From Rotaria macrura (taxonomy: Eukaryota; Rotifera; Eurotatoria; Philodinida; Philodinidae): DNA of 64,000 nt. Below are positions 12,629 to 25,503 of the stretch, in pieces. How positions within the stretch are numbered: the first letter of the stretch is position 1; each line of letters begins with the position of its first letter. The translations under genes and the position numbers were made by a program. The DNA lies in assembly GCA_900239685.1 (NCBI GenBank), contig OENT01000724.1, forward strand, positions 1 through 64,000. Direction: 5' to 3'. Below the pieces are notes generated by a model. That model was not told the DNA's origin. It searched no databases and saw only the letters and a program-made list of their open reading frames with translations.

Positions 12629-13365
12629 GAAACGATGTTTTCGATCAAACAAATACTTATATCTGAATAGAAGTATTTTATTAAACAACAAAAATGAAGT
12701 ACTTGTTCAATAGGATTTTAAAAACAAAAGTATATGTATACATTGAAATGATGTATTGATAAGAATTTCTAAGTGTATCATTTCTTTTATAGAGCGTGAA
12801 GTGGGAAATAAAAAGTATTAAATTTTACGTCTGTTTGACTAAATCTTAAAAAACACTGCAGTGCTTTTCTTATCTTCATTTTTGAACTTCACTAGTTTTC
12901 GAAAGCATTGTGCAGTGTAATGTTAAATTTTTTCACATGAATACTCATAAGTATTCTAAAGAGTTCATGACATGATCTTTTGTATTCATTATGATTAATC
13001 GATTGATTTCCCTTGAAGAGTTTAACTTTATCACTTGGACTGATTTTGAGAAGTTGGAAACAATAAAACAAGTATATAAGATACGAGCTACTTTTTCTTT
13101 CACACTCCTGAAGTTCTCTAACAATATTGTATGATCAGAAGATTCTGAGAACAATGAACAAAATCTATTTCTTTTTATTTGCAAAGCTAGAGTGCAAACA
13201 ATAACAAATGATTAACATTTTTGGATATACTATAATTCATATAAAATAGATCATATTTATAAGGATAAAGTTGAGACTACGTGAAAGAAAATGATCCATA
13301 TTAAGATATCTTAAAAGATTGACCATGCTTACACATAAATTTTTAAGACGTCACGTAAAACATTA
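12629..13365. other. Intergenic between PLCXD and PXK genes
   Basis: About 0.74 kb of AT-rich sequence between the 5' end of the PLCXD gene and the stop codon of PXK, which lie in the same orientation. It must hold the PXK 3' UTR and the PLCXD promoter. A minus-strand 79-codon ORF (12945–13184) has no recognisable content. Confidence 0.4.
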
Positions 13366-16300
13366 TTATTTCAATTTAGGTGCACTGCGATCGTCTGTTT
13401 TGGTTTGTTTCAATTTTGAGGCATTAAAATCGGCAATCGAAGTCAAGAATTGTGTTCGAACGTCATTTATAACTGCCGGTGTAGGTGTAGGTAAAGGTGG
13501 CGCTTCAGAATCAATAAGTATATCAGCACATGTATTTGAAGAAACAGGCTCCTTTGCATCTGTAGTTGTTTGTAGTGGATCAACACTTATCGAATACTGA
13601 AGAATTTCTAGGGAAAAACAAGCAGTGGAAGAACATTTTTTACAAGTAGAATAAAAGAAGTTCATTTGTATTTTTTCAACCCAGTTAAAAAGCACGTGAA
13701 TATGCAGCAGTAAGAAGCCAGTTCAGTAATATCCTACTGAAAGTTGTGTTAATATCTCTTATTATTATTTTTTTTTAAAGAAACCTATTTAAATCGAAAT
13801 CGATAATAAACCAACTGATAACCAAAGCATACGTAATTGCAATATTAATAACCTTAAATCATACGGTTCGAGTTTCCTTTAAACTTCATTCAATATTCTA
13901 CTTTATAGAAATATCTAATTTTTTTGCTCTCAAGGGTTAAATCGTAAGCAGTTTTTCTAGTAAGAATATTGAGCTGTTCATGTATGAAAATATACAAAAG
14001 CTAAAGTAGACAACATTACCACAGTCGAAATATAGATTCACGTCCTAATTTTGAGTGTGATTCACACACACTGTACGAGACATAGAGTTAGAATTCTTGC
14101 ATGACTTTCGCATGTAAACATACTTGATCTATCAGTATTGTTCGAAGTTGTTACCATATTTTTTTCAAGTGCTTTAGCCTGACAAAGAAACAGAATTTAT
14201 AAGAATGGAAAATAGAGTTCGTTTTGATAATCACTTGTCTTTCTCGACGTCGTCGAAGTTTCTCTTCGTCAGACATTAGGTGATTGGCAATTTTTAAATG
14301 ACGTTGAGCACATTTTATCTAGATGCATACAATCGATAAATTAATAAAGAATTATTGAGGATTGTTTCGACTAGATGTTTGTTTTTATTCTTACTCATAA
14401 GTAAAAACTACAAGATCAGAGTTCAACTATTTTAGAGCCCGATGAACTAAGCACACTGGGAAAGTACTCCTGAGTAATCGAAAACAATGATTCAGTCCTT
14501 TTGTTGAAAGTGTGTTGAAAAATATTTTAGTAATGAGTATAAAACCCATGGGACTAAGTTGAAATTTGATTGTTGATTTTCAATAATGGCAAGTCCTTGA
14601 TAGATGTATCATCGACAATTTTCAAACTCGGTCATTTCCTATAAGAAATTCTCTGTCAATAAGTGTGATACCGAGAGATTAGAAATATACTTTTTTTTCC
14701 AAGATTTTATCTCAATGTAAAAGCATAATCGATAAAGAAATTATCAATCGTAAAAAGAACCGCATTGAAGAACAAAACAAAAAGACTTGAAGACACTTTT
14801 CAGAAGAAGGCATACAATTCATTGTACAGTAGATTCTGATCCGACGATGATTTTCAAGGCCATATTCAAATAGAACGAATTCATAGTTATTGACTTGTCG
14901 AAAAGATTTTTCCGCAGGTCGAATGTGAATCAGAGTTTTGCATAAAATTTTTTCACATCGTGTATGATATTTATTTCGATGTAACTTACTTTGATTTGAT
15001 CGATTTCTAGTCGCTCTTGAGCTATTCGATTAATTTGTTCAAATGCTTCTTTTGCCTTGACATTTAATTTCCATTGAAATCTTTCGAAACTATTAGAAAT
15101 AGTTACACGAAACAATCTAAACGATGAATATGTTCTTTCCTAGAAATACAAATACAAAACGTCTAGCCTTACGGTTCATCTAGAAGTTGTTGTATTGTTG
15201 GTAAATTTCCAGATGATACAAAGATTTTCGAAAGTATCTCTTGAACAGACTGTGGAATAATTGACGGATAATCTGTACATAAACATGTTGTACACTCTTC
15301 ACCGGTTGATAACTCATACAATAAACGTCCAAACGCGTATATATCACATTGTTTAAAAGTCTACAAACCAAAAGACAACAAGAATAGAAATTATATGTTG
15401 ATGTCTATTTTTAGATTTCTTCCGTTGACCTACATGAATATGTTTCAGATTGGAATAATAGCATCGATATTTTGATGATACGCCAGTAACAACATTTGCT
15501 ATATCAAGTAATTGTATTGATTGAGTTTGTTCAAAATCAAACAAAATATTTCCTGAATGCAAATGTCCATAGGCAAGATTATTTTCGTAGAGAAAATAAA
15601 GTCCTTCTAAAATTTGACGACCTATCATTTTTATTTGATTTAAATCACATATTCTTGAGGATGTTGATGGTCCATAACGTTTCCAATAAACACCATTAGC
15701 CGGTTTTGTCTGAAATGAATTTGAAAAAATAAATGCATCTCTTAAATAATTTTAACGATGGAAGTTTTGCTACAAACTATTCATTCATTTGTCTGAATCT
15801 AAGAAAACAGTCGCCTACAGTAAATAGTAGGTAGTACTTGACAATCGAAGTGCTGTTTTTTCTTAATAAGCTCATGATCTCCACTAACTTGTCGGATACG
15901 GTGGAAATTGTATAGGTAAATTTTTTCGAAAAAGTGAAATCTGCACCAGTTGTGTTTGTATTTTTATGTATCTTGGCATGGATGGAAGAAAAATTAAAAC
16001 TAGAATTCATTTTCTGTAGATGCGTAAAATGACGTCCATCGTACAGCCTGTCATTCCGTCTTTGTTTTGAAACAGTTTTCAGAGCATCATTGCAGATACA
16101 GGATGAATTCAAAGCTTTTTCTTCTCGTAATCTCATGAAATTTCATAGTTCTGCAAGTATTCCCTAAACTTTTAGACTAATTCATTGGTCGAAATGAATT
16201 CGAAGTAGATCTTCGGAAAGAGTATTCAATTCAATATTCAATTCTCTAGATGTAATTTTGATCTGTTCAAATGAGTCGATAATTTATGGCAAGACTTTTC

Positions 16301-17424
16301 CATCTTTGACTTATTATTACTCTATGAATATAATCTTTTAATGATCCTCTACTATGAAATCGATACACAGTCAATGTTCCATTTTCATTTGCATGAACTT
16401 CTTCGATCGGTGCAATTAATGGATGCTTAAAAACAAAACGAAAAAAAGAAATCAATAAAAAAAAACAGCAAGTGTACATCAAGCTATAGATACGTACTGA
16501 GATTGATTTGATTAATTTTAAACAATTTGTTATTTCTTTTTCTCCCAATGCTTTATCTAGACCATAGTGACACTAGAAATAATACATCAGACATTTATTC
16601 GTTTCTTCGAACAAAAAACTTCATTACCCATATTAATAGATAACGTTCATTTTTGGGACATCCACTTTTAGATGCAAGAAAGTAACTTTTATTATATCGC
16701 CATCCTTGAAAATAAATATTATATACGGAAATCATTTAAAATTATACAAATCATTCTACCGAAATCAAAAAGGGGTTCAATTAGTTGATAAATATTATTC
16801 ATCGAACGAATAAACATAGATACATATTGTAACGCTGATTCTAAAATGAGAACGACTTTCAAAAATAAAACAACAATCGAACATGATATATTTATATCAT
16901 CCGTAATACCAGGATAATTAATACTATGATTTTTTGGATCAAGAAAACGATGAACTATCAATGAATTGCAAAGTTCTATATGTTGTACAAGAGAATCGAG
17001 ATATACCTAAACTTTTAAAATTGCTCGCAGTCAAAACATTTATATTTATGACATACTTGAAGACCTTTTTGTCTTTCAGTCATAAATGTTCGCTCCGTAT
17101 TGCCGAGAATTTTTTTCTTTGGTAATTCAAAATTAAAGCCATATTCATTTAGTATATTATTGAGCACAACAAACTCTCTGTAGCGTTTGGTTATTATCCA
17201 TGAAGATGAAGGATCATTGAATATACGTGTAATACGAATAGCATATTCCTAGGTTTACATTTCATGTAATTATTGACAATTTAAAAAGAATATAGTAATA
17301 TTTTATGTCATACCCCATGGCCATCGATGACATACGAACTTTCAATCACACACGTCATTGGAAGCGTAGCATCAATAGGTGATTGTAAATTGCTGGCTCT
17401 TTGGGGAACAATTAAGTGAGCCAT
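13366..17424 (-). CDS. PXK: PX domain-containing protein kinase-like protein (PXK), 555 aa
   Basis: Thirteen minus-strand exons join in phase: 17424–17314, 17248–17057, 17006–16910, 16840–16760, 16704–16628, 16572–16498, 16425–16321, 15709–15434, 15360–15173, 15116–14990, 14318–14235, 14178–14155 and 13596–13366. The product is 555 aa; human PXK has 578. A PX domain (about residues 20–135; KRYREF, FLDPKNH) binds phosphoinositides on endosomes. A kinase-like domain follows, but the catalytic loop reads YGHLHSGN (about 293–300) with no catalytic Asp, and DFG is replaced by LLDIAN, as in other PXKs, so it is a pseudokinase. A basic coiled segment (EEKLRRRRERQ) and a WH2-like C terminus (RTQFLTSIADFNASKL, ending KTDDRSAPKLK) match the family's actin-binding tail. 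The role is inferred from vertebrate PXK: endocytic trafficking. An extra small exon in the 13597–14154 intron is possible. Confidence 0.92.
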
Positions 17425-18529
17425 TTATATTCTATTACTATACCATTTGTCTATAAATATACAATATTGAAGGGCAATTGTCTTGTATTCTCTTTCTATC
17501 TTACTACTCATGTTGCCTCAATCAAAGTAATAGAAGAGAAATCAAGATAAAACTAGGTATAAAATACATTTTAATATAACTATATGGAGCGTAGAATGAT
17601 AAAATATACACAGAAAAGAAAAAAAAGAAGAAGAACTTTAGAATACTGTTTTCGGACAATAGTTGATCGTTAATCATGTGTTTCTTTAAATTTTATCAAT
17701 GTATTTTCAATGATAGCATTAACAAAAAGAAAAACATACCTACTAGGAGAATTCTACAAGCAAATATTTTTCCCCATATCGTGTGCAATCCTGTTCTATA
17801 TTCGAAATGATCTGATAGAAAATGGCCGCTTCAATGAGACAAACAAAATTTGAAATTTTTTGAAGAATGTCGAGTATTTAATTAACACAGTTATGAAACG
17901 CACCGACAATATATTCTATCATATTGGAAGAATTATAATTCGATTCTATTTGACAAAGAAATATGTTACTTTATACAGATTGTCTAAGTTAAGAAAAATG
18001 ATTGATATTCCAAAACTAATGGATAAGAAAGTAGAAGCAACTAATAAAAAATTTAAATATAGAATTATAATTAATTAGAAATAGTTTTAAATCATTTTTG
18101 AGTTTCGTGCGAAAGAAGACATGAAAATAAGGTAAGTAATCGATCTTTCTTTCACTCATTAAACTAGTACTCAATTCGACTAGATACTTTTTGAATTCAT
18201 TGGCCCTGTCATTCATTTCTGAATTTAGTATTACTGAGATTGAACAGTGGTTTGAAGTTTTTAGAACAATGAACAATCTGTCAAAGTCAATTCGATAAAA
18301 ATAATGTTCTGTGTTTAATAATTTCTAGCAACATTTGGAATGGACTTCTAGATAGGGAAATCATGTCGAAAGTTATATCATGGACACACTGTGTAGAATG
18401 ATGCTTTTGCACTGGTTTGTTTTTATTATAAACAATCATTATTTCGAGCCGCTCTAAAACCTTTCAAGCAAACAAATCGTAAGAAGATCATATGGAAATG
18501 TTCAGAAATAAAATTTGTCTTATTCTGAA
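17425..18529. other. Divergent intergenic region upstream of PXK
   Basis: About 1.1 kb separates two divergently transcribed genes and must contain both promoters. Plus-strand ORF 17860–18078 and minus-strand ORF 18016–18276 overlap each other, are rich in Lys and Ile as expected of random AT-rich DNA, and show no domain. An AG acceptor-like site (atgttcag) sits about 25 nt before the ATG at 18530. Confidence 0.4.
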
Positions 18530-19419
18530 ATGAAAACCCGCCCTATTATTCTTGTTCTATTTTTCATTTATTTTATTTGTCTATTTATTATCTTTATGTG
18601 CCCTATAAAAAACATGTTTCAGAGAGATCCCTTTACATTGGCCATCAATATCAATAATTCCGAACGAGATAAAACTGAACAAGATTTTAATAGTCCTACT
18701 ATTGATAAACGATATCCAACAAATAACGCACAACGAACACCAAGTACACTTAGTAATGGAGCGAAGAAATCTGATAATGACAATTCTGAACTCGGTGATT
18801 GTTTTCTAAAATTTAATATTGTGTCATCGTCTCAAGAAAAACATCAGCTAACGAAGGCAAGAAATCGAAAAGAAACATCATCTAAAACACAAATCGAACT
18901 GAATGAAAATAATCAAGACCAACCAGCACGTTTAGTCGAAGAAATCGATGCGATAACAGCGCTCATTATTTATGATAGTTATTTGAAGAAAAATCGATTA
19001 GGAAGAAATCCGAAATCTCAAGTGAGAGAAATCTAAAAAAAATAAAGAAAAATCAATTGAATTTTAAAATTAAAACAATCTAGATCAAAACTACTGAAAC
19101 ATTGTCAAACTATATTTTTGATGATGTTGATCGTTTTATTGCTATTTATTCATGTCTCTTGGATCGATCTTCCGCATCACATGAGAATCATAGAAAAAAT
19201 AATTCCCTTCTACAGAATAATTTACGAAGCCTATTTTATAGTTTACCAAATAGTGATGAATTAAAAACTTTTCAACAAAATGAACAATTACGTGTTTCTA
19301 GAGAAAAACAAGCCATTCTTAATCGTGTACCTTTTATTCCAAATATACAATCATATCAACGAACATGTACTTCCTATGATCTTAATGAAATGAAAAAGAT
19401 TCGAGATCAACTTGGCTAG
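18530..19419 (+). CDS. Unrecognised protein with N-terminal membrane segment, 275 aa
   Basis: Two exons, 18530–19021 and 19084–19419, join in phase 0 across a 62-bp GT–AG intron to give 275 aa. I do not recognise the protein. Residues 5–24 (IILVLFFIYFICLFIIFMC) form a membrane segment or uncleaved signal anchor. The remainder is hydrophilic and Asn/Ser/Lys-rich, then a more structured C-terminal half with IDAITALIIYDSYL, FDDVDRFIAIYSCL and LNEMKKIRDQLG. I chose the first ATG of the open frame; upstream in-frame sequence uses only non-ATG codons. AATAAA motifs at about 19478 and 19490 follow the stop. The next plus-strand gene starts only about 147 bp downstream, so the two may be co-transcribed. 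Coding status is supported by codon composition and the clean intron, not by homology. Confidence 0.6.
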
Positions 19420-19473
19420 AAGTAAATCGAGAAAAAAAAAGAACGAAAGGTATTTCTTACTGTTGTCCGAGTA

Positions 19474-19496
19474 ACCAATAAAATGAAATAAAACCT
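19474..19496 (+). terminator. Putative polyadenylation signals
   Basis: Two AATAAA-type hexamers lie 55–75 nt after the stop of the 18530–19419 gene, in the sequence ccaataaaatgaaataaaac. They sit within the short spacer before the next gene on the same strand. This is the usual layout inside a trans-spliced operon, but it would also suit simple tandem genes. Confidence 0.45.
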
Positions 19497-19566
19497 TTAA
19501 TTTCTTAAATATTTACAAATCTTTTTCAATTCTTCTTTATTGCTATTCTTAAATAACGAGTTTCTA

Positions 19567-20115
19567 ATGATCGAACGATTAGGAACAAGAAAACAACGAC
19601 ATCCGGATAAGACTAAGAATAAGCTAGAAAGAAAATTTCATTATTCAAAGAATCTATCTAATTCATCTAATCAAAAACAAACGTCACTTAAACGTCTTTC
19701 AAAGTCAGAGAAAAGAAATCGTCTAGCACAATTGTTTTTTCCAACTCGTTCGCGTATTAAACTTCATCAATCTCAATTGTCAACAAATAAGCAAATAAGT
19801 CCGCCGTTGAATGAACAAGTTACGAAATTAAATCAACGTGCTGTTGATGTTCGAACTGGTATCGAACAAAGTCTATCATCCTTACATACTCAACGTTTAC
19901 AATATTTAACGAGTTTAAATGAAAAAACGCGTGATCTCGAAAAGGCAGCTGCAGCCTTTGAATATTCATCGTCAAAACATCTTGAAAAAGAACTTAATAA
20001 AACAAAAAAACTATCATATATATTTAAAATAGCTATTACAATATGTGTTACTCTATTCTCATTTATGGTCGGTTATTTAACTATTCAACTACTACAACAT
20101 AAAGAAAGAGTATAG
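19567..20115 (+). CDS. Tail-anchored coiled-coil protein (SNARE-like organisation), 182 aa
   Basis: Single open frame. The first ATG is at 19567; the frame is open about 27 nt further upstream but without ATG. The N-terminal third is strongly basic (RKQRHPDKTKNKLERK). Residues about 85–150 are heptad-rich (LNQRAVDVRTGIEQ, LTSLNEKTRDLEKAAAAFEY) and a single membrane segment (about 153–176, IAITICVTLFSFMVGYL) is followed by only a few residues. This is the layout of a tail-anchored protein facing the cytosol. The LNEKTRDLEKAAAAFE stretch resembles the C-terminal half of R-SNARE motifs, but the central Arg layer and full motif length are not clear, so a SNARE assignment is only a suggestion. A weak AG acceptor (ttcttaaataacgag) lies 6 nt before the ATG. 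T-rich sequence and AATAAA follow the stop (about 20208). Confidence 0.65.
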   Translation: MIERLGTRKQRHPDKTKNKLERKFHYSKNLSNSSNQKQTSLKRLSKSEKRNRLAQLFFPTRSRIKLHQSQLSTNKQISPPLNEQVTKLNQRAVDVRTGIEQSLSSLHTQRLQYLTSLNEKTRDLEKAAAAFEYSSSKHLEKELNKTKKLSYIFKIAITICVTLFSFMVGYLTIQLLQHKERV

Positions 20116-21038
20116 CTTGTCAAGAGAGATTTATTTCCTTCAGTCAGATAGGAAAATTTGAGAATTATTTTGTTCTGTTTTTTTTTTCTTCTTTGAATGT
20201 AAAGAGAAAATAAATTATTTTTTCATTTATTGGTGATCGATATATGAAACTTAATATGAATGTATATCTCTATTAAGTTCCTGAAGTCTAAATCTTATTT
20301 CATTATAACATCTTCCCTCTCTCTCTCGCTCGCTCCAACCTACGAAGGACTATCAGGTAATCAAATAAAAATATATGTATTCAATTCTCCTTTCATCTTT
20401 TCTATGAAATAAATCGTATCATCAAATAATAGTACATGAATCATTTCTTGAAATATTTATATTTAAGGATAGATATAATAAGACAAATTCGCTTGTATAC
20501 ACACACATAATTAAACAGAGAAATGTACATGATACAAACAAGACATACACAGAAAAAGAGATAGAAAGATGCGTTTTTTTTCTACAGAAAATGAAATCCC
20601 ATGCTTTTGTTTTTCCATCCGCAAAAATTCATCTCACATAGTTTTTCTTAACAAGCTCCGTTTTTTTTTTCGGAATGTTCAACCGACGATACATAGAAAA
20701 AAAACGTTAGCCAAAACAAAAACGAGGATATAGACAGAGGAAAAAATACAACTTCAACAACGATGTTTTTCTTTAATGTTTCCTTTTTCGTACTGTTTTT
20801 TGCCCTGACACACACAAGAATATTCTACATAGTAAAAAAGGGAAAGAAGGTTAAGGGGAAAAAGGGAAAAATATTCTCCTCATTCAACGAATCCATGCTA
20901 AAAAAACAGAACACAAACTAAGTAAATGAAATGAGATTTTCCTTATCAGAATGTTTTCTTTAATGTATATATATATATATATATACATGTATATGTATGA
21001 ATAGTATAATTTTCCATTTTAATCATGTTCATGAAATG
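20116..21038. other. Convergent 3' region with microsatellite
   Basis: About 0.9 kb lies between two convergent genes and probably consists mostly of their 3' UTRs. It is very T- and A-rich, with poly(T) and poly(A) runs and a (TA) microsatellite at about 20966–20985. No ORF worth reporting. Confidence 0.5.
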
Positions 21039-23526
21039 CTAACCAATACCAGCGAAATGATTGTAATCATCATTATTTGAGCTATTCGGTGTTTTATCAA
21101 ACTTTTTTACTTCCTCTTGCATCGATTCTTTTAATTTCAGTATAGCATTCGTATCATTAACTTGATCTTCGCCATAATTAAAATTTGGCACCTCAGATTG
21201 TGGAGGTGGTGCTTGTTGTTGTGGACCAGGTGATTGTTTCATTTGTTGATCATAATCACCTGAGAGAAAAAAATTCTTTAAAAAGCAACACAACGAAAAA
21301 TTCATTCATATTACTACCATTTATCGAAACATGATGAGACATATCAGGTGGCAGTGAGGACATATGAGATAGATGTGGATCATGATACTTAAAGAAATGG
21401 CAACATATATACAAGTAAATATGGAAACATTTTACTTACCATTTGATTAGGTCCTGGCGGCATTCCACTGGGCATACTTCTCATACCATATGGTGCCATT
21501 TCACCGCCATTTGAATCTTGAGGACTTGGCATCATCGGTGTTGTTGGTGCGTGTCCCGTTGGACATGGAGTCTATATTATATATATAATTCTTTGCATAG
21601 GAAAATAAAACTTTTCAGAATTGCTGTTGTACACTATCTGTCAGTGGAAAGATGATCAGTTGTCATAAGTAATTATGCAAATTTTAAACTTTCGAGTAAA
21701 CTACGACCACAGTCACGAAATGTATTTTTATGTCTACTACTTAGTACTGATATATATATACTCATTTTTGAACTCTTTCTTGTGAGAAGCATCTATTGAA
21801 GTCTATTTGGAATCCATGACTGGGGATGAATGACAGAGTCTCTCCTGATCTATTACGTCTGATTTTGAATGAATTCATCATAATGATGAGTATTAATAAG
21901 ATTCGAAAACATAATTTTTTACCAGTCAATAGTAAATCAAATGAAAATGGGAAAATGATATTTGTTTGAAATGTATCCTTGAGAGTGGAATCGAGAGAAA
22001 CACGTGGATTTCGGCTTTTACAATGAAACTGAATAAAAATTTCGCTCAAATCTTTCACTTTATCTATCTCTATAAACTATCAAGAAGGCTTGTAACTCGG
22101 AGCTATCACCTGTCTTTAGATCTACTACGGATATTTTACAAGACATATACATACACCATAGGGAACAGGTGACGATGATGAATAACCTCCAACCTACGTT
22201 AAATAAAAGAATAAAAAACAATAAATATAATTCAGAATAAATTTACTCCTGGTGAATTCGTCATAAACATTCGTGGTCCACTTTGATTCATGGATGGTGA
22301 CATAGCTGGTGGCATACCTTGTGATCGATATGCATTAGGAGGTGGTGGTCCACCGGGACCTGCGTGGCCCATTGGATTTGGCGGTAGACGCGTACCGGGA
22401 GAAGTCATACGTAGACCTTAAATAGAAAGAACGCTATTTTTCTCGGAACATAAAGCCATCGATAGAGAACTACCATTACGACCGCCATCCATTTGTGGTG
22501 GCATTAATGATCCACCATTGGGTCCAGCCTATAGATGACAGATCATAATTTACATCCATACAGTTTGTTTGTTTTTTTTCTTACTGAATAATCTGGTTGA
22601 GACGACATGCGAACAAGTGAACGTGGTGGTGCATTAGGATAACGAGGATACTGAAAACAAGAGTTATGTATTACTAATATTTTGAAGAAAAACAATTTCT
22701 TTTGATGGTACTTGATTCATCATTTGTTGTCCTGGTGGCTATAGAAATTAAAAAAAACAGTTGGGTTCGTTTTTTTATTCGTACCGAACATCTCTTACTG
22801 GAAAGAAAGGTACATTTGGGTTATGCATTCCTTCATTGACATTCATTGGCATCGGTGGTGGAGCATTTGGATTCGTATTTGGCTAGAATAAATATAGAAA
22901 ATGAAAGTTAACTGAAAAGCAACTAAATCGAATGTTTGTTTTCTCCTTTGCATACTTGAGGAGGAATACCATTTGGAGCATAGTTAGAATTAATAAAACC
23001 CTACGAAATAAATTGATTTGTAAATTTCATTCAATACGAGAAAAATAGGAAATTTACATAATCATGAAAAGCTTTTGCTTCTTCTGAATGAGGATGCTGA
23101 TCTCGACGTTCTGGTGCTGCACTGTATAAATCCCAGAAGACACTAAAACGATCAGATGTTATTACTGGTAAACTCTAGAACAGTATTTCTCACCACCACC
23201 AGCTAAATAAAAATCCTGGTGCTTCACCAAGTGACATTTTAGTCGGTTCCCATTTCATCTGTAGATTAATAAATAAATATATGTATTATAAAATTCTATT
23301 TGAATGTAAAGGAAAAAAAGTCGAAAAAATGTTCTTACATCAGCACAAAATCCCTGAGCAGCTTTTACTGCTCCAATATGGTACAAGTACTCATAGACAT
23401 ACAAATTCAATCTAAATTGAAAGAATGAAAGTAAAGAATAAATAAGAATAAGAAATCATAAGATCTTTACTTTTCTTTTGCATGCATATCGGATGGAGCA
23501 CTAACACCTTTATTTTTGCCGTACAT
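21039..23526 (-). CDS. SSBP: Single-stranded DNA-binding protein SSBP2/3/4 (SSDP) orthologue, 395 aa
   Basis: Fourteen minus-strand exons join in phase: 23526–23471, 23411–23339, 23258–23194, 23142–23058, 23000–22956, 22882–22799, 22738–22712, 22650–22585, 22528–22474, 22416–22247, 22193–22155, 21571–21440, 21387–21318 and 21259–21039. The N terminus carries the LisH/LUFS region ([50 protein letters not shown]), nearly identical to vertebrate SSBPs. The rest is the typical Pro/Gly/Met-rich tail ([36 protein letters not shown]). The family stabilises LDB1/LIM-homeodomain (and Wnt enhanceosome) complexes in the nucleus as a tetramer; that role is inferred. The last exon ([25 protein letters not shown]) is lineage-specific in detail. 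In place of the vertebrate FLSEIRW the protein reads [16 protein letters not shown], still aligning without gaps. Confidence 0.95.
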
Positions 23527-25503
23527 GATTGATGGTGATTTAATTTAGAGAAAAATAAATAACGAACAGCATCGGATGTGAAATCTATATCAATGAAATA
23601 TTCGATCTGAAATATGACGTGTACATATATACTTGTCTTAAGTTTAGATAAATATGAAAAAATTTGATTGACTGATTGATTTTTATGGTAATAAATTCTG
23701 TCAAGTAGAGATACCATTGTTCCACTCCTCTACCTCTATTAGATCTAGCATAGAAATCGTAGTTGTATAAAATAATTAACTAAAAGATGTTTTAAATTTT
23801 CAAGAAATTATAATGAGAAACAAATTGTTGTTTTTTCTTTGTTCATGTTGACCTAAATTCGTAACTCAAAGATGTACTCTTTGGTAAAGGTTCGAATTAA
23901 CCCTTTCATTGGTCAAGAAAGAAACCAATCTCAACTTACATGGAAACTATAGTTTATTGTTTGTTCATCAACTATCATTGATGATGACGATGATTAATAT
24001 ACAAACACATATAAACTTTTGCAACTGAGTATCTTATGATCTGTGGTCTGGTGTAATAGATTGGCTTGGTATCATAGATTTGTTTCTCAGCTACACTTCG
24101 TATATACACACGCACTAGGAATTAAGATTCTAATTTATTTTCAATTCAAAAGCGCTAACTAAGAAACGTGCTAAAGGATTTTGGGTGTATTAATAAAAAA
24201 TAATATAGATGTCGCTAATTTTGTATAAGTCACTAAGAAGGCTTAGCATGGTAGCGATACATGGAATGACTATCGTGTATACAGGTTATTCCTTGTGCTC
24301 TATTGTCTTAAAATGAGTCTTGATCTTTAAGTTTGTATCTTGTTGTTTATGGTACAGCTGTAGTTGGACTTTTACCAAACAATCTTTCAATTGTAATTTA
24401 TGCATAAATTTAAAAAAATTGTTTCTTCGATGAGAAAACAATGAATATCTAATTGTTTAAAATTTTTATTATAAAAATTAAAGCGAAGATTATCAACAGC
24501 GATTTATGCTAAACTCCTGAAAAAATTCAAAGATGCGAAAAAGAACAATAATGCCACATACACACAGTCATATTCTTTCTGATAGTTGATCTTTCTTTAA
24601 CACACGTTACGCTGTGCGCAACCTCAATCGTGATGAGTCTTTTATGCAAAAAAAAAGATTCACCCAATGTATCTATTTTTTCTTATCACCAAATTGAAAT
24701 TGCATTATATTTAAATTAGATTCAATTTACAGAAAGCGTGTGTATGTCTTAATGCATAAGTGTGCTAAATCATTGTAGTTTTAGAATTGGCGACTGAATC
24801 ATCGAACACTAGACCACGGATCATTACTTCAATTAGTCTCTCTCAAAAATTGTCTTTAATCATGAAAAATTAAGATTCCAAATTATTGTGTATAGTGCAT
24901 GAGTATATTTCGCTCTAAATAACAACTAGATACAGATGAAAAATGAGTTTATTTTCTGAGTCAAGAAGTTGTAAAAGACAAGAAAACAAATATGCATAAT
25001 ATAGATTGAAAATTTTAGAAGCTATTCTTTTATGTATGATTCATGCTAACTGTTTCGTTTAATTCACATAGTATTCATGAGAAGTATGACTTTGCCAGTA
25101 AGATCTTCTTCAAACTATGATGTAGGATTAACATACTCGATATGATTTAGAAGAAAATTCAGCATTAATTTTATCATCATAGAATATAGTGCAAAGTTTT
25201 CAATAAACGAAGTACAACGATAAAAGAGTGCTTGTCTTTTACACAGTAATTGAACTATGAAAATGTTTTTTTTTCATTCGACTCATTTTCAATATGATAA
25301 GATATTTCTAGGCTTTTTCATATATGAAACATCTATTAATTTATGATAAAGAATTCATTTTCGTGTCCATAAAATAGTCGTATGCTTTTGTCTTTATGAT
25401 GTAACGAAGCGAGTAAAAAAAGCCAATGTCTGTATATTTATATTCATGTCAATCGTCGACATAGATGAATTCATCAATGACTATAATTATAGTTCTCACG
25501 AAT
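23527..25503. other. Intergenic, no supported gene
   Basis: About 2 kb upstream of SSBP, presumably holding its promoter and 5' UTR. The sequence is uniformly AT-rich, with T- and A-runs but no repeats of note. The longest ORF that reaches into it (23412–23717 minus) overlaps SSBP exon 1 in another frame and is a shadow. Confidence 0.45.

Noticed and set aside
12508-12691. Upstream start (12691) for the PLCXD protein
   Set aside because: It lies before a consensus acceptor at about 12665 and adds residues not typical of the family.
13319-13600. 93-codon plus-strand ORF
   Set aside because: Antisense shadow of the last PXK exon.
15777-16136. 119-codon minus-strand ORF
   Set aside because: Lies in the PXK intron between exons 7 and 8; the flanking exons join correctly without it.
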